The notes under the pieces: model-generated
Seen by the model: the letters and a program-made list of their open reading frames with translations, nothing else
The model's database searches: none
What the model was told of the DNA's origin: nothing
NCBI RefSeq assembly: GCF_947179165.1
Contig: NC_077240.1
Span: 76,334,001 to 76,398,000 of the forward strand
DNA length: 64,000 nt
Direction: 5' to 3'
Origin: Solanum dulcamara
Lineage: Eukaryota; Streptophyta; Magnoliopsida; Solanales; Solanaceae
Shown: one piece after another, positions 36,503 to 47,673 of the stretch
Numbering within the stretch: the stretch's first letter is position 1
How the letters are laid out: every line of letters begins with the position of its first letter
Translations under genes and position numbers: made by a program

Positions 36503-37147
36503 TAGGGGTGTACATGGATCGGATTGGTTCGGATTTTTTACAAACCAAACCAAACCATTTGTGTCGGGTTATTAAATCTATAAACCAAACCAAACCAATA
36601 AAATTCGGTTTTTTTATATCAATTTTTCTTGGATTTTTTGAGTTTTTTTGGATTTTTCGAGTTTTTTCGGGTTTCTCGGGTTTTTCATAGTATCTAATAA
36701 AAAGAACAAAGCAGTGCTTCTTAAAAATGGTTCTAGTACAAAATATCAACATATAAGATGGAGCAGAACACTGTTTGAAGTTTTTAACTTTATAATATAA
36801 CTTTATAAGATGGGCTTTATTTGTATATTATTTAGATGTGCTTCTCAAGTCAAAATCTAAATGTAAGAAAGAAAAACAAATATGAAAAATTTTAAAGAAA
36901 TATTTATAAATTATATTTTAATAAATATTTTTATGCATAACATAATTTAAAAGTAGTATATCTATAATCGGGTCGGTTTAGGTTCGATTTGACTTTTTTT
37001 AGTTAAAACCAAACCAACCCTATAATGGTCGGATTTTTTTTCCAAACACCAAACCAAGTCAAACCAAACCACTAGTCGGGTTTTTTTTTCGATTTGGTTC
37101 AATTTGTCGGTTTGGTGCGGTTTATCGGTTTGCCCTGTACAGCCCTA
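36503..37147. mobile_element. hAT-type MITE rich in AACCAAACC, 645 bp
   Basis: Ends TAGGGGTGTACA and inverted TAGGGCTGTACA, flanked by the exact 8-bp duplication CTTAATTG (36495-36502, 37148-37155). The interior carries many CCAAACCAAACC subterminal motifs and T-rich tracts. Related by motif to 30040-30707. Confidence 0.9.
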
Positions 37148-37342
37148 CTTAATTGTTTGATTAACTTTTACACAATCCGTATATAAAGAACGTAAACATA
37201 TTACATAATTAATCTAGAATTGCCTGCGGAGATTATGTAATAAATATACAGCTTTCCTATATTAATTTTATTTAAAGAAAATTTAAAATAGAAAAATCAA
37301 TTTGTATAGTCACAAAATTGAGACATCTTTTTTTAAAAAATA

Positions 37343-38418
37343 GAGATAAGTGTCAAAAACACACTTAAATTCTCATTTTTTTTGAGTTTCATACCTAAAC
37401 TATTGGAAGTGTAAGTTAACTGTCACTTATTAGTTCGAAAAACACACCTCAGTAGTGTGTGTAATATACTCTCTCTACTTTCTCTATTTTTTTGCAAAAA
37501 CCTTGTCACTTGGCATTCCACATGGATAAAATATTACACCTTAACAAAAAATAAATAAACTATTAATATTAATTAAAATTTAAAGACTAAAGTATTTTTA
37601 TCCCCAAAAAAAAGATATTATTTTTTAATTAAAAAATATTTTTTAAAAAATAAAATTTAATATATATTTTAAAAAATTCATACTTCACCCCCCACCCCCC
37701 ACTCCTTCCTATAAAATATTATTATTTTTATTTTTTAAAAAAAACAAAATTATGTCCACCCCATATAACCCTCCGTTCTTATTTTTTTTTTTTACACTTT
37801 TCTCGTTTTGAGTTAGATATGTACATATATTTTTAGGAAAATATTTTTTCTACTCGCGTACCAAATATAACAGAAATAAAAATTATATTTTAAGAAAAGT
37901 CTTGTGGCGAGTAAAAAATACTTTCCTAAAATCATATGTATATATATAACAAAAAATGAGATTTTTTTTTGAAGACGATTAGGTAGGGCGGAGTAGAATT
38001 TTTTTAAAAAAAATTAAAATAATATCTAAATTATTATTTGAGAGGGGGGGATGAAGTAAGAATTTTTTTTAAGACTTTTATAAAAAAAATTAAAATTTTA
38101 AAATAGAACTAAAAAAAGAAAAAAAATATATTTTATTTTATAATAATTATTTTTTTTGGAGGGGAGAGGGTAACTTCTAATAATTTATTTATTTATTGTC
38201 AAGGTAGAGTGTTTTGTTCATGTAGAGTGTGATATGACAAAATATTTTAAATGAAAGTGAGTGCATTACACACATCATGATGAGAGTAGAACAAACGAGA
38301 GATGTGTGTTTCTCAAACTAATAAGTGATAGTTTATGTAGGAAACTCACACTTTCAATAATTTAGGTATAAAACTCAAAAAAATAAAAAAAATTAGGTGT
38401 ATTTTTGACATTTATCTC
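37343..38418. mobile_element. MULE-like foldback element with long inverted repeats
   Basis: Left arm GAGATAAGTGTCAAAAACAC and inverted right arm GAGATAAATGTCAAAAATAC continue matching, with gaps, for about 200 bp (shared ACTTATTAGTT and GTGTGTAAT blocks). Flanks TAAAAAATA (37334-37342) and AAAAAAATA (38419-38427) fit a 9-bp duplication with one mismatch, but are low-complexity. Long arms plus a 9-bp duplication suggest Mutator-like. The interior is homopolymer-rich and non-coding. Confidence 0.65.
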
Positions 38419-38912
38419 AAAAAAATAAAAATAAAAAACAGGAAGGACATCTTTAGAGTTGTTCCCTCTCTTTATTCACTTCAAATTGAAAATTTTCCTC
38501 TTTTTACTTTTAATTTTTTTTCCACCATGTGTTTTATATTCATATTGAAATTCAATTAAATTTAGATTCTCGAGAAATTTCACATTAAAATATAAAACAC
38601 TTCTTATCTATAGTGTAATTTTTCAGTAAAGAGGTTTTCAATTGATACTTTTTATACATGTGACTCCACCACAAGGTTTGTTGCGATAGCAGAATCAGAA
38701 ATATTAATAAAAAAAATTTGAAAAAAGATATATGCCACATTTGAGATTCAAACTTGTGACTTAAATTATTATTTTTAGTCTTTCACTGTACAAGAAGCTC
38801 CACTTATATTTATAAAAAAAAATCAATAATTTATATATATACATATATATATCAAATTTACAAATTTACAAGTATATTGTTTTACGAAGGAAATTCAATT
38901 AAACTTCAATGA

Positions 38913-39866
38913 CTAGTTCTTTTTTTTAGGTTCCTCGGAGACAACTTTTCCATTGTTATTCAAGATTTCCATGAAGGCTTGAATGATTATATAATGGTAA
39001 GAAGGAGAATTCAACTTTAGAAAACAATTCAAGAGCTCCTCTAAATCTTCAGATGAGTAGATTTCTTTCTCAATGATCATATGGATCATGGATTTCTTGA
39101 AATCATGAAATGGATCATCCGAATCAATGATGAGCGCAAGAGAATAGCTAATTTTTGGACATGAAGTGACTCTAAATTCTGAACTCGCTTTTGAATTAGT
39201 AGTACATTCATTTTGATCCAAACTTTGTGTAGATAACGATTTTGTCTTAATGGAGAAGGTGGTGGAAGTGTGGCAATTATCTTGAAATGGATCATCCAAA
39301 TTCTTGACTATAGCAAGGGTGTCACCCATTTTTGAGCATGTATTGACTTTAGATCCTGAATTTATTTCTGACGGTGACAAATTGGTGACATCATTTTTAT
39401 CAAAACTAGGTAGAGATAATGAATCTATGTTAATGATGGAAAAGGGGTTGGAAGTGTGATTATATTCAAATGTATCATCCACATTCTTGACGACAACAAA
39501 GGTGTCCCCAATTTCTGGGCATGTACTGATTTTAAATTCTGAATTCGTCTCTGACTCACGTGACAGATTGATATAATCATTTTGGTAAGAACTTGGTGGA
39601 GATAAGGAACCAATGTCGATGGAGAATGTGGTGGAAGCCTGATCATCTTGATCAAAATCATCATCATCCATGGAATGTAAATGACCATTGATCTCACAAG
39701 AACTTGAAGAAGTGTGACAAATGTTAGGTGATGGATTTGTGTGAATTGGGATTTTGGGCTTTGGTACTATAATATCTTCTAAATTTGATTTGCCACAACC
39801 ACTACAGCCTGCTCCATTGGATATGAATAATTTCCCAAAATTCCATTTCTTGATCTTTGAAGACAT
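38913..39866 (-). CDS. OVATE family protein with internally triplicated segment
   Basis: Intronless 317-aa protein, as is usual for OFPs, which are plant-specific transcriptional repressors acting with TALE homeodomain and TRM proteins in growth and organ shape. The C-terminal OVATE domain is clear at residues 247-302: DSDDPFHDFKKSMIHMI, then EKEIYSSEDLEELLNCFL and SPSYHYIIIQAFMEI. The N-terminus carries CSGCGKSNLEDIIVPKPKIP (21-40), a conserved OFP block. Unusually, residues 76-255 are three tandem units of about 60 aa, each with TFSI, a Ser/Asp-rich middle, then C-P/S-K/E-I/M-G/S-D/Y-T/S and a DDPF-like motif. The last unit runs into the true OVATE domain. The first ATG gives this start. 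Confidence 0.9.
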   Translation of the reverse strand: MSSKIKKWNFGKLFISNGAGCSGCGKSNLEDIIVPKPKIPIHTNPSPNICHTSSSSCEINGHLHSMDDDDFDQDDQASTTFSIDIGSLSPPSSYQNDYINLSRESETNSEFKISTCPEIGDTFVVVKNVDDTFEYNHTSNPFSIINIDSLSLPSFDKNDVTNLSPSEINSGSKVNTCSKMGDTLAIVKNLDDPFQDNCHTSTTFSIKTKSLSTQSLDQNECTTNSKASSEFRVTSCPKISYSLALIIDSDDPFHDFKKSMIHMIIEKEIYSSEDLEELLNCFLKLNSPSYHYIIIQAFMEILNNNGKVVSEEPKKKN

Positions 39867-39879
39867 TATTGAAGTAGCT

Positions 39880-40130
39880 TGGAAGAAATAGAGAACAAAT
39901 GGAGTGTAGTTTTTTTTTTTGACTTGTCTCTTTCTTATTAGAGGAGGGTTTACATATCTTTTGAAAAGAGGAAAATAGGGGTAGGTGAGGTGAGGAAAAA
40001 TATATGGGATTAGGGGAATTAGGTGGAAGAAAAGGATTTTAAGGATTGTTTTTGAAGAAAAGGATTTTAAGGATTGTTTTTGAAGAAAAAAATATTATAC
40101 CAAATTATATTTAATTTAGGAAAAAGGGTT
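39880..40130. other. OFP upstream region with a short direct repeat
   Basis: The 27-bp block AAGAAAAGGATTTTAAGGAT... occurs twice in tandem (about 40026-40082). A T-tract and TTGACTTG lie near 39918. No TATA box can be chosen with confidence. Confidence 0.4.
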
Positions 40131-40149
40131 TGATATACCGTTCAATTTT

Positions 40150-40365
40150 GTTATTTAGAGTTGCTATGTTCCTCGTTACAAAAATGACTCACATATATTC
40201 CTACTGTTACAAAAATGGCTCACATATATCTCTACCGTTAAAAAAGTGTCGCACATATATCCTTACTGTTACAAAAGTGGCTCACTTATATCTCTATCGT
40301 TACAAAAGTGACTCACATATATTCTTACTGTTACAAAAGTGGCTCACATATACCCTTTTCATCTA
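40150..40365. repeat. Minisatellite of TTACAAAAGTGGCTCACATATAT units
   Basis: Five to six head-to-tail copies of a 35-40 bp unit with consensus GTTACAAAAGTGGCTCACAT plus ATATCCCTAC. A 78-codon frame crosses it only because the unit length keeps phase; it is not a gene. Confidence 0.8.
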
Positions 40366-41596
40366 ACAGAAGTGAAAATATAATTTTAAATTGTAACGAC
40401 CCATTAGGTCGTTTTGAGAACTAAAATTTATTTTATTTTATAAAAGACTCATTCCGTAAATTTTTAATGGGTATTTGGACTATTCGATAATCATGGTTAT
40501 TTAGTTCAGGGGTAAATTTAAATAACTAATTTAACTAAAGAGCTAAGTTAATAATTTATTGAATACCCTATTTAATAAGTTAGTAGGGTTACACTTTTGG
40601 GTCAGAATTTAAAAGGAGAACAAAAAGAGAGTTCTCGCCACTTAGCTTCGGCGCAACAAGAACACAAACATCACTTGCAGCAGGTAAGTCTTAGTCACAC
40701 CTAGTATTTATATCGAAAATATGGATAGATGTTATAATTATATTATTATATGTTTGATGTGGATAGAGTTAAACTTGAAATAGATTGTAAGGACTTTATA
40801 AAGTCGTGGGTGAATTGTCAATTCTGTTGAGAAGTTTCTATAAGGACAAGTGGAGTAATATTGGATAATGATAACAAATAGTGAATAGAGAGTCAATGAT
40901 GAGATAATGGTTATGGAATATTAAGCTAATGATATGATGGTTGCAGGAAGTATGTCCTGAATGTTGCTTCCGTAATTAAAGTATTGGATATATAGTTTTG
41001 GTTAAGAAAATTCTTGCAGTTTATTATATTATATTCTAATATTTTGATATATTGAGATATGTAATTAAATATTAGGGTATTATATTATATGAAAATTATT
41101 AGGGTTATGATATTGGAGGAATTTGAGCTTAACCCTAGGTTTAAATTTTAAGGAATTGATTATAGAGTTGGGTGAGTTGTTGGGTCTAGGTTAAACATAT
41201 AAATAATATTGGTGTCTACGGATTAGTTTACTTATAAATATTATATATTTGATAGATTGAAAATGGACTGAGGCATTGAAGAAAGGAAGGACATTGGTGG
41301 ATTAGCTTGTTTTACTTCGGTTCTTCGGTTAAGGTAGGTTATGGTTTATTCTATATCATAGATAGACTCTTAATAGCGATTGATAGTCATTGAGTAATGT
41401 GTGAAGTTTACTATGCATTTAATTGTTGTAGTTTGGATGATTGGTATGTTGTGTGATTGGTCTGAAATCCCAAGACTATGAAATCTTTAATCTTGAAATT
41501 GCCCTATCAAAAATGATTCCTTGAGTAAAGAAGGCTTGATAAAATATTGCTAATGAAGTGGAATGTAATAATAAAGAATGATAAATTAATTATATT

Positions 41597-41728
41597 GGAT
41601 CGGATGTCACGTTCCGACATGGTATATTTGGATCGGATGTCACATTTCGATACGGTATTATTGGATCGGGTGTCACGTTCCGACACGGTATTATAGGATC
41701 AGGTGTCACGTTCCGGCAAGGTAATATT
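41597..41728 (+). repeat. Four 33-bp tandem units with a hairpin core, inside the family B LTR
   Basis: Units begin at 41597, 41630, 41663 and 41696 with GGATCGG-TGTCACGTTCCGACA-type sequence. Units 1 and 3 form perfect 5-bp stems around loop ACGTTCC (ATGTC/GACAT and GTGTC/GACAC). The equivalent units in the inverted copy (11379-11395, 11462-11478) form GCCAC/GTGGC stems around ACGCTCC. Confidence 0.8.
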
Positions 41729-42263
41729 AATGGAGAACAACTTAAAATGATTTAATTCTACCCAATCTCCAATAACTCATTTCTCAAAAAAACGTGATGT
41801 GGAGGCCTGAATCCTCATGTGTAATATTACTTTATGCATATTGATTTCTATTTTGAGTCGGCCGATGATACTTACTCAGTACATGTTGTCCTGTACTAAC
41901 TCCTACTTGTATTTTTCTGTTTTTATTTTGTGGACTACAACGAGTGTTCCATCGACTTCGACCCGACCTCAGCTCTAGCCAGTGTCCAGCATATTAGGTT
42001 CTAGGTTGAGCTATTCTTTCTAGCTCATGTTGGATTCTCTCGGGCATGGCATGATGTCCTTAGTTTTCGGACACATTGAGTTATTTATTTATTCTAGTGT
42101 TTGATATTTTCAAACTTGGTATTTTAGAATTAGATGTCTTTGAAGTAATGACTTTCAGATTTTGGGGAACGTACGTAATAGACTTTAGTGATTTTGTTAG
42201 TTCTTACTTTCATAAGTTGAGTTTCCACATTATTTTCATATTTTATAAGTTGGGTTTTGTATC

Positions 42264-44565
42264 TGTAACATCCCCTAAAAACGTTGTATACGATGTTTCA
42301 ATTTTTGCCTAAACATGACTTTTCATAGGAATATCCAAATTGAGTGATTCAAATTTCTGAGTAACCACAAGATCATTACCTACAACTTTTATGAAGATCA
42401 TATTTTAAGATTCGGAGGTTAAGTAGGTCAAATAAATTAATCTTTGTAAGGTAGGATGCTGTGACGGAAATGAGTGTTTATAGAAGAAAAATCATATCTC
42501 ACTGTAGGTTTATCCAAATTGGTTGATTCTTGAACGATATGAAACTAGACTTCCATATCTACAATTCTTATGAAGATACCAAATCCTAATAAGGAATTTA
42601 TCTTATTCAACTGTAGCTCCCAAAACGAGTATTCTGTCAAAGATAACTCATTTCACCTACCATAGAAAGATCTAGATACATTTGACATCACTCATGACAT
42701 AAATTGTCCTCCATTTAACATCATCCATGACATCAATATATTCCACTAAATTTTCAGATTTTTATTTATAATTATTTTATTTATTGTTAGGTCCTCTTTC
42801 CCACCTATAAATACCCACCTTATTTCCTCATTTTATTCATCAAGCTTTCTCAAGCAAATCTTCTCTCTATACACTTCTTTACACATTCTCAAATATAGTT
42901 TTAGTTCTTAGTAGTGAAGAAATACTATTCCGGTAATTCATATATTCCGGGTAGTACACAAAACGCTCCGGCAAGGAGAGAAGCTAGGACTCAAGAGTGG
43001 TCATTAAGTCTTTCGGTACCAACTAAAGCTTCGGTTTCCAGGTATGTAAGGCTTCAATGAGAGTATTCCTTCCACTCTCATGTCTAAATTATTTTGATTA
43101 TATGATAAATTATATTTATTTATTTTAAGCTTTACTCTTAAGTTATGTGGATGTTTATCCATGAGTTCTTCCATCCATATAGTGCAAAAACTATTTCAAT
43201 TAAGTCTCTTGATGTCAAGTAATATTTTCTTATAGTAATTCTTATTTTTTACTTAATAGTATGAATTATGGTTAAATTAATGATTATTGATCTATTTCGA
43301 TGCGACATAATTTCATATATATGAATTGATGATTTGCAAGTAATTCTTCTATTTATCTATTTAAAGGTTCTTGAAATTCATGATGGGTTGTTTAAATCAT
43401 GATTTTTCATTAATGAATTTTAAAGTATTTATGTATATTTATTTACATACATATTTGCAAGTTGAAGTGATTTGATCCCACCTAGTTCTTACTATATTTT
43501 TAATAAAGTTTGACTTGAAAGCTTTGACTCCAAATGAATGTTTATAAAAACAATATATATAATTAAAAGGGAGTCTTATGAAATAAAAGAATGATGAAAT
43601 GATATGAATGATGGATTCTTTATGCAATAAGGAAAATTCTTGCATATTTGAATTACCAAATGTTTTAATGAGCTATTCTACCGAATATGATGTTTTGAAT
43701 ATTCAAGCTATATGTTATGACTATTTTGAAGTATTAAACTATTCCGTGGGATTGACTTAGCACCGAATGGGTCATTGAGGTGGGATTCGGTAAGGGAATC
43801 CTAGTAGCAACCCCTTGTCTCATTAACTATGTGCCAACATAGGAGCCCTTGTAGGCTTAGGCTAATGGATTCATAAATAGCCCTTAAAGTTAAAGTTATT
43901 GAAATGAATGAAGTTGACGGAGTTCTACCTGGCAAGTAGTCTCCCCGGCCAACGTAGGGGGTTATGTTGGATTCCATGTAATAGCTCGCATGGTCTTAAA
44001 TGTCGGTTATGGTTAATTTCCCACAAAATGAATATTTTAAAGGATATATATATGATTTATTATGCATACATTAAATTATGTTCCATATTACATAAATGTT
44101 TTAATGTTTTCTCAATGTTCATGCATCCTTACATACTTAATACATTCAAAGTACTAACGCATACTCTTTTGCCTACATGATATCACCATGTAGGGATCAG
44201 TGCTCCTCCTCATTCTCCTCCACGTGGCTAGTTGATATTCCATTGAAGACTACTTTTGGTGAGTTCCCATGTTCCGGGAACAATACTCCTTTATCTTTCT
44301 AGTTTATGATATGTTAAGATATTTTACTATGGAATTTCTTCTATTATGATTGAGGGTGAGCTAGGGACTTGTCTTAGCCCCGTTAAATCTAATAGTTAGA
44401 GGTATTGTTGGACATATGTAAGTTGAAGATTTATTATGATTTCCGCTTGTTTATTTATCATCATTACCTATGAAAGGCTAAAAGAATACTAAGAGGCTTG
44501 TTTGAGGTACTTTCGGGTTCCTCATTCGCCATGTCACGTCTAGGCCCTAGGCTTGGGTCGTGACA
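42264..44565 (+). mobile_element. Solo LTR, gypsy family A, nested in family B LTR
   Basis: 2302 bp from TGTAACATCCCCTAAAAACG to GGGTCGTGACA, flanked by the exact duplication GTATC (42259-42263, 44566-44570). No PBS or gag is attached. It is the same family as 5377-7685, in the opposite orientation. The 90-codon frame at 43908-44180 is LTR sequence. Confidence 0.92.
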
Positions 44566-44772
44566 GTATCATTGGTTCTTCCACCTAAAAAGTTAAGTGT
44601 GGATGCCACTCATGACCCATTTTGGATCGTGACAAACTGTGATTCAGAGTTCAGGATCAGTGGCAGAGACATCTTTTTACAAAAAGTCATGTCATGCCAC
44701 ATTGTTTCACCAAAAGATTCTGAATTGTACAAGTAGAGTTGTGATAATAGTCAGACACCACCTGGTGATAAC

Positions 44773-45033
44773 GTGTTAGATATTCTTTTCCATCTCAATC
44801 CATCCAGAGACGAACTTTTCTTAGCTTCTTTATTGCATTTCTTGAGAGGTGGGAATTATCAATCTCAGGCCTATGCAATAATGCTATTAAAATCAGCATT
44901 CAATGTGGCTGATCCAGGGCAATTAATTGAATCGTATATGAAAAATATTCTTGTAATACGAATTCACAAGTATCAATCTCAGGCCTATGCAAAACAAGAA
45001 TATTTTACCGCCCAAATCGTATATGAAAAATAA
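44773..45033 (+). pseudogene. Fragment of an ARM-repeat / plant U-box (PUB)-like gene
   Basis: An 86-codon frame includes FLASLLHFLRGGNYQSQAYA and MLLKSAFNVADPGQLI. This is the inter-ARM pattern (x-SxAYAxxLLKxxxxVADPxQL) seen in PUB20/21/CMPG1-type E3 ligases. The ARM piece then repeats partly (KYQSQAYAK) before a stop. No U-box, no flanking exons. It follows a dead gypsy LTR and a TGATAACGTGTTA sequence resembling a copia LTR/PBS junction, suggesting capture or retro-insertion. It is not from the intact PUB gene at 54670, whose ARM sequence differs. Confidence 0.55.
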
Positions 45034-46089
45034 TTGTGAAAAATTAAAACAAAAATGGATTAAGAAAGCAAACACACGTATCTAGAACATGAAAACAGAT
45101 AAAGAAATTTATTTATTTTTTAAAAAAAAAAATATTTTTCCCACATAATTACATGAGATATAATTTTGTAATTTTTTTACAAATTTAATTTGTTTTATGT
45201 TCTTTTGATCAAAATCTTTATTTTACATATAAAAAAAATTAGTTTTACACATAAAATACTTAAACTTTTTTTCCACTCAATTTATAAATGACCGCAAGAG
45301 ATCATTTCCTCCGTACTTTAAAGTACGTTGTAATAATTTATAGATCTCACCATGCACCTTCCTTTATCATATTAAAAAATAAGTAAATTTTTTATTTATT
45401 TTTAAGTATTTGATAGGTAAAGAAAAATAATATTTCAAAAATATTTATATGTGAAGAGTGGGGGTTCGGGGGTGGAGGGAGGTAAATGGTCAACAGATTG
45501 TGGTTGAGGACATTTCGATATTGAATGTGTGGAGTGGATACAATAAACTTAAAAGTTACTTGTGAAATTTATTTTTAAAAAAATATTTTTTTTAGAAAAA
45601 TATTTTGATCAAATGAAGAAAATTGAAAATCCTTCCTATCAAACGCATATTATTTCACTCGCAAATATTGGAGTTGACTGTCTGAATTGTTCAACTTGTG
45701 CTAATTGGCCATTGAAGTATTTTTAAAAAATCATTTTTTTTTGTTTTACAAAAAAAAATCTTATCTTACAAAGTTAATTTGCATGATCACCTTTGCCAAA
45801 ATTAAATTAATGTGTATACTTTGTTTGTACTCTTCTCTCTGAAAGGATAAGGAGTATATTTTAACAAAATATAATTATTAGGGATGAATAAAATCAAATC
45901 AAGAAAAATCTAAACTGAGTTAAATCGGGAAAAATTAAATCTGATAGCAAAAAACATGTGATTAGGTAGTTTATCCTTTTGTTTATACAAATCCAGATGC
46001 AAAACTAAAAAGAAAAAATTATGCGAATTGATAAACATTACTAGTTTATTATTTAATATAGCTATAGTTTTACATAATTATGAATCGTG
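45034..46089. other. Intergenic, no gene seen
   Basis: AT-rich, with poly-A/T runs and no supportable frame or element terminus. Confidence 0.4.
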
Positions 46090-46480
46090 ACTACATTTTA
46101 AAGAAATTTGCTATTATATAAATCTGGAGGCTCATATACAAATTGAAAGCGAATTTAGGGCTCATATACAGATCTCTAAAGCAAATTTGTATTTTCTTTT
46201 GTATTTGTATATTTCGGGGCTCATATACAAATCTATGGGGGCTCATATACAGATATCTTAAGGTTTGTATTTGTATACAAAGCAAATTTAGGGGCTCATA
46301 AACAAATCACCAAAGAAAATTTGTATTTGTATATATAATCTCTTTGAAAGCTCAATTTGTATAATGCAACAAGATATACAAATGGGGAAGTTTGTATAAT
46401 GCAACAAGATATACAAATGGGAAACCCCAATTTGTATAATGCAGTGAGATATACAAACAAAAATTGGCATAACAACTTAA
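46090..46480. repeat. Minisatellite of GGGGCTCATATACAAAT / TTTGTATAATGCAACAAGATATACAAATGGG units
   Basis: Two interleaved sets of tandem units. 46130-46320 repeats GGCTCATATACA(A/G)AT with AAGCNAATTT. 46355-46460 repeats a unit of about 40 bp (TTTGTATAATGCAACAAGAT then ATACAAATGGG) three times. The minus-strand frames here are translations of the repeat, not genes. Confidence 0.75.
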
Positions 46481-46831
46481 ACTATAACTATGAAACATAA
46501 TTAGGCAGATTATAGCTAAGGAGCCTAATTATATTTCAAGTCTTCGTTATTTTTGAAAGTTCCTCGACTAAAATTAGTCCAACCTACAAATCAAGCTGAT
46601 AAATATAAGTGGGCTTGGCCCAATACCAAATAAAAGAGGAAAACCCAAACTATGTCACTCTGCAATTGCATATATTCCAAACAAAAAGTGGATTCTTTGA
46701 GCAATGGTAAAAATATCTTTGTGAAGTTTGTAGGTCATAGACTTGAGTCGTAGATGATCCACTGATGCTTGCATTAGAATAGGTTGTCTACATCACACTC
46801 CTTGGAATGCAACTCTTCCCCGAATCCTGTT

Positions 46832-47673
46832 CAGTGTTTTAAAAGGCGAGGCGTTTTATGCAGTACGGGGAGAGGTGTAAGACTCGAGACACGGACGTAA
46901 GTCTCATTGATCTACGGGGCGTATCTCTCATGTATATTCAATTTTATAATTTTATTACTTAGAAAATAAGCAAATGTAAAACTATCAATGATTTTACAAA
47001 TAAATTTTAATAAATAACCAACAATATAGAAAAAAATTATCATAATTATTATTTGAGAAAGGTATTCAAAATTAATAATATATAGAAAAAAGTATTATAA
47101 TTACTATTATCATAATAGCCAAAATAATCTTTAAGATAAAATTATCATTCATCTTCACATTTACTAGTTCTTCTCACCCTCAATTAATATTTGCATTGAT
47201 TATTGTTTATATATTTTTAAAAAGGAAGAAAGATAAAAAGTGTAAGAGTAATGATAAAAAATGAATAAAGTTGTCTGAGGAACATAATGCTATAAAAGAT
47301 CTATCCTATCAATTTCACACATGATTATCTAAAAAATTATTTATAGCAGTATCATTTTCTATGAGAGTTAATTTATACATTTTAGAATAAATCACTAAAA
47401 CCTAAAAAACATGATAACGTAAAATATAAATATCATCACACCAATGATAAAAAAAATATGATTTAAAGAAAAAATGGATCAAAAACCAAAAAAAATAATT
47501 AATGCCCGGGACTTACGTTTTTACGCCTTGGACTTACGTTTTTCTGCCTGAGGCTTATGCCCCAAATTATAGGACTTACGCCCTATGGATTTACGCCTTC
47601 AATTTGCGCCCCGGAGCGTTTTTTGATACGCCCCGCCCCAGGGCTTGCCCCAAAAATATTTTTTAAAACATTG
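46832..47673. mobile_element. Non-autonomous hAT element, 842 bp, with GC-rich CGCC motifs
   Basis: Ends CAGTGTTTTAAAAGGCG and inverted CAATGTTTTAAAAAATA, flanked by ATCCTGTT (46824-46831) and ATCCTGCT (47674-47681), an 8-bp duplication with one mismatch. The right part is packed with TTACGCC / GGACTTACG subterminal repeats. No transposase. Confidence 0.8.

Larger units (their letters stand above)
40392..44634 (+). mobile_element. Ty3/gypsy LTR (family B) split by a nested solo LTR
   Basis: Starts TGTAACGACCCATTAGGTCG and, after removing the insertion 42264-44570, ends TTTGGATCGTGACA, about 1.94 kb. A decayed primer-binding site (TGTGATTCAGAGTT, 44638 on) follows directly, so this was a 5' LTR. 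The body of the element is gone. No duplication flanks it (TAAAT left, AACTG right), consistent with truncation after the PBS. The same family lies inverted at 9043-12720. Confidence 0.8.

Noticed and set aside
39086..39697. Other-frame minus-strand ORFs within the OFP gene
   Set aside because: Alternative frames of the repeated OFP coding sequence; they persist because the repeats keep phase.
40130..40366. 78-codon repetitive frame
   Set aside because: Translation of a minisatellite whose unit length preserves the frame.
43908..44180. 90-codon frame nearly identical to one at 5747-6019, tempting as a conserved small protein
   Set aside because: Both lie at the same place in two family A LTRs. 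Their similarity is explained by shared LTR ancestry.
44766..44790. TGATAACGTGTTA match to the copia PBS/LTR junction at 21667-21679, suggesting a second copia LTR
   Set aside because: Only about 13 bases match and no LTR sequence follows. Possibly a scrap, but unsupported.
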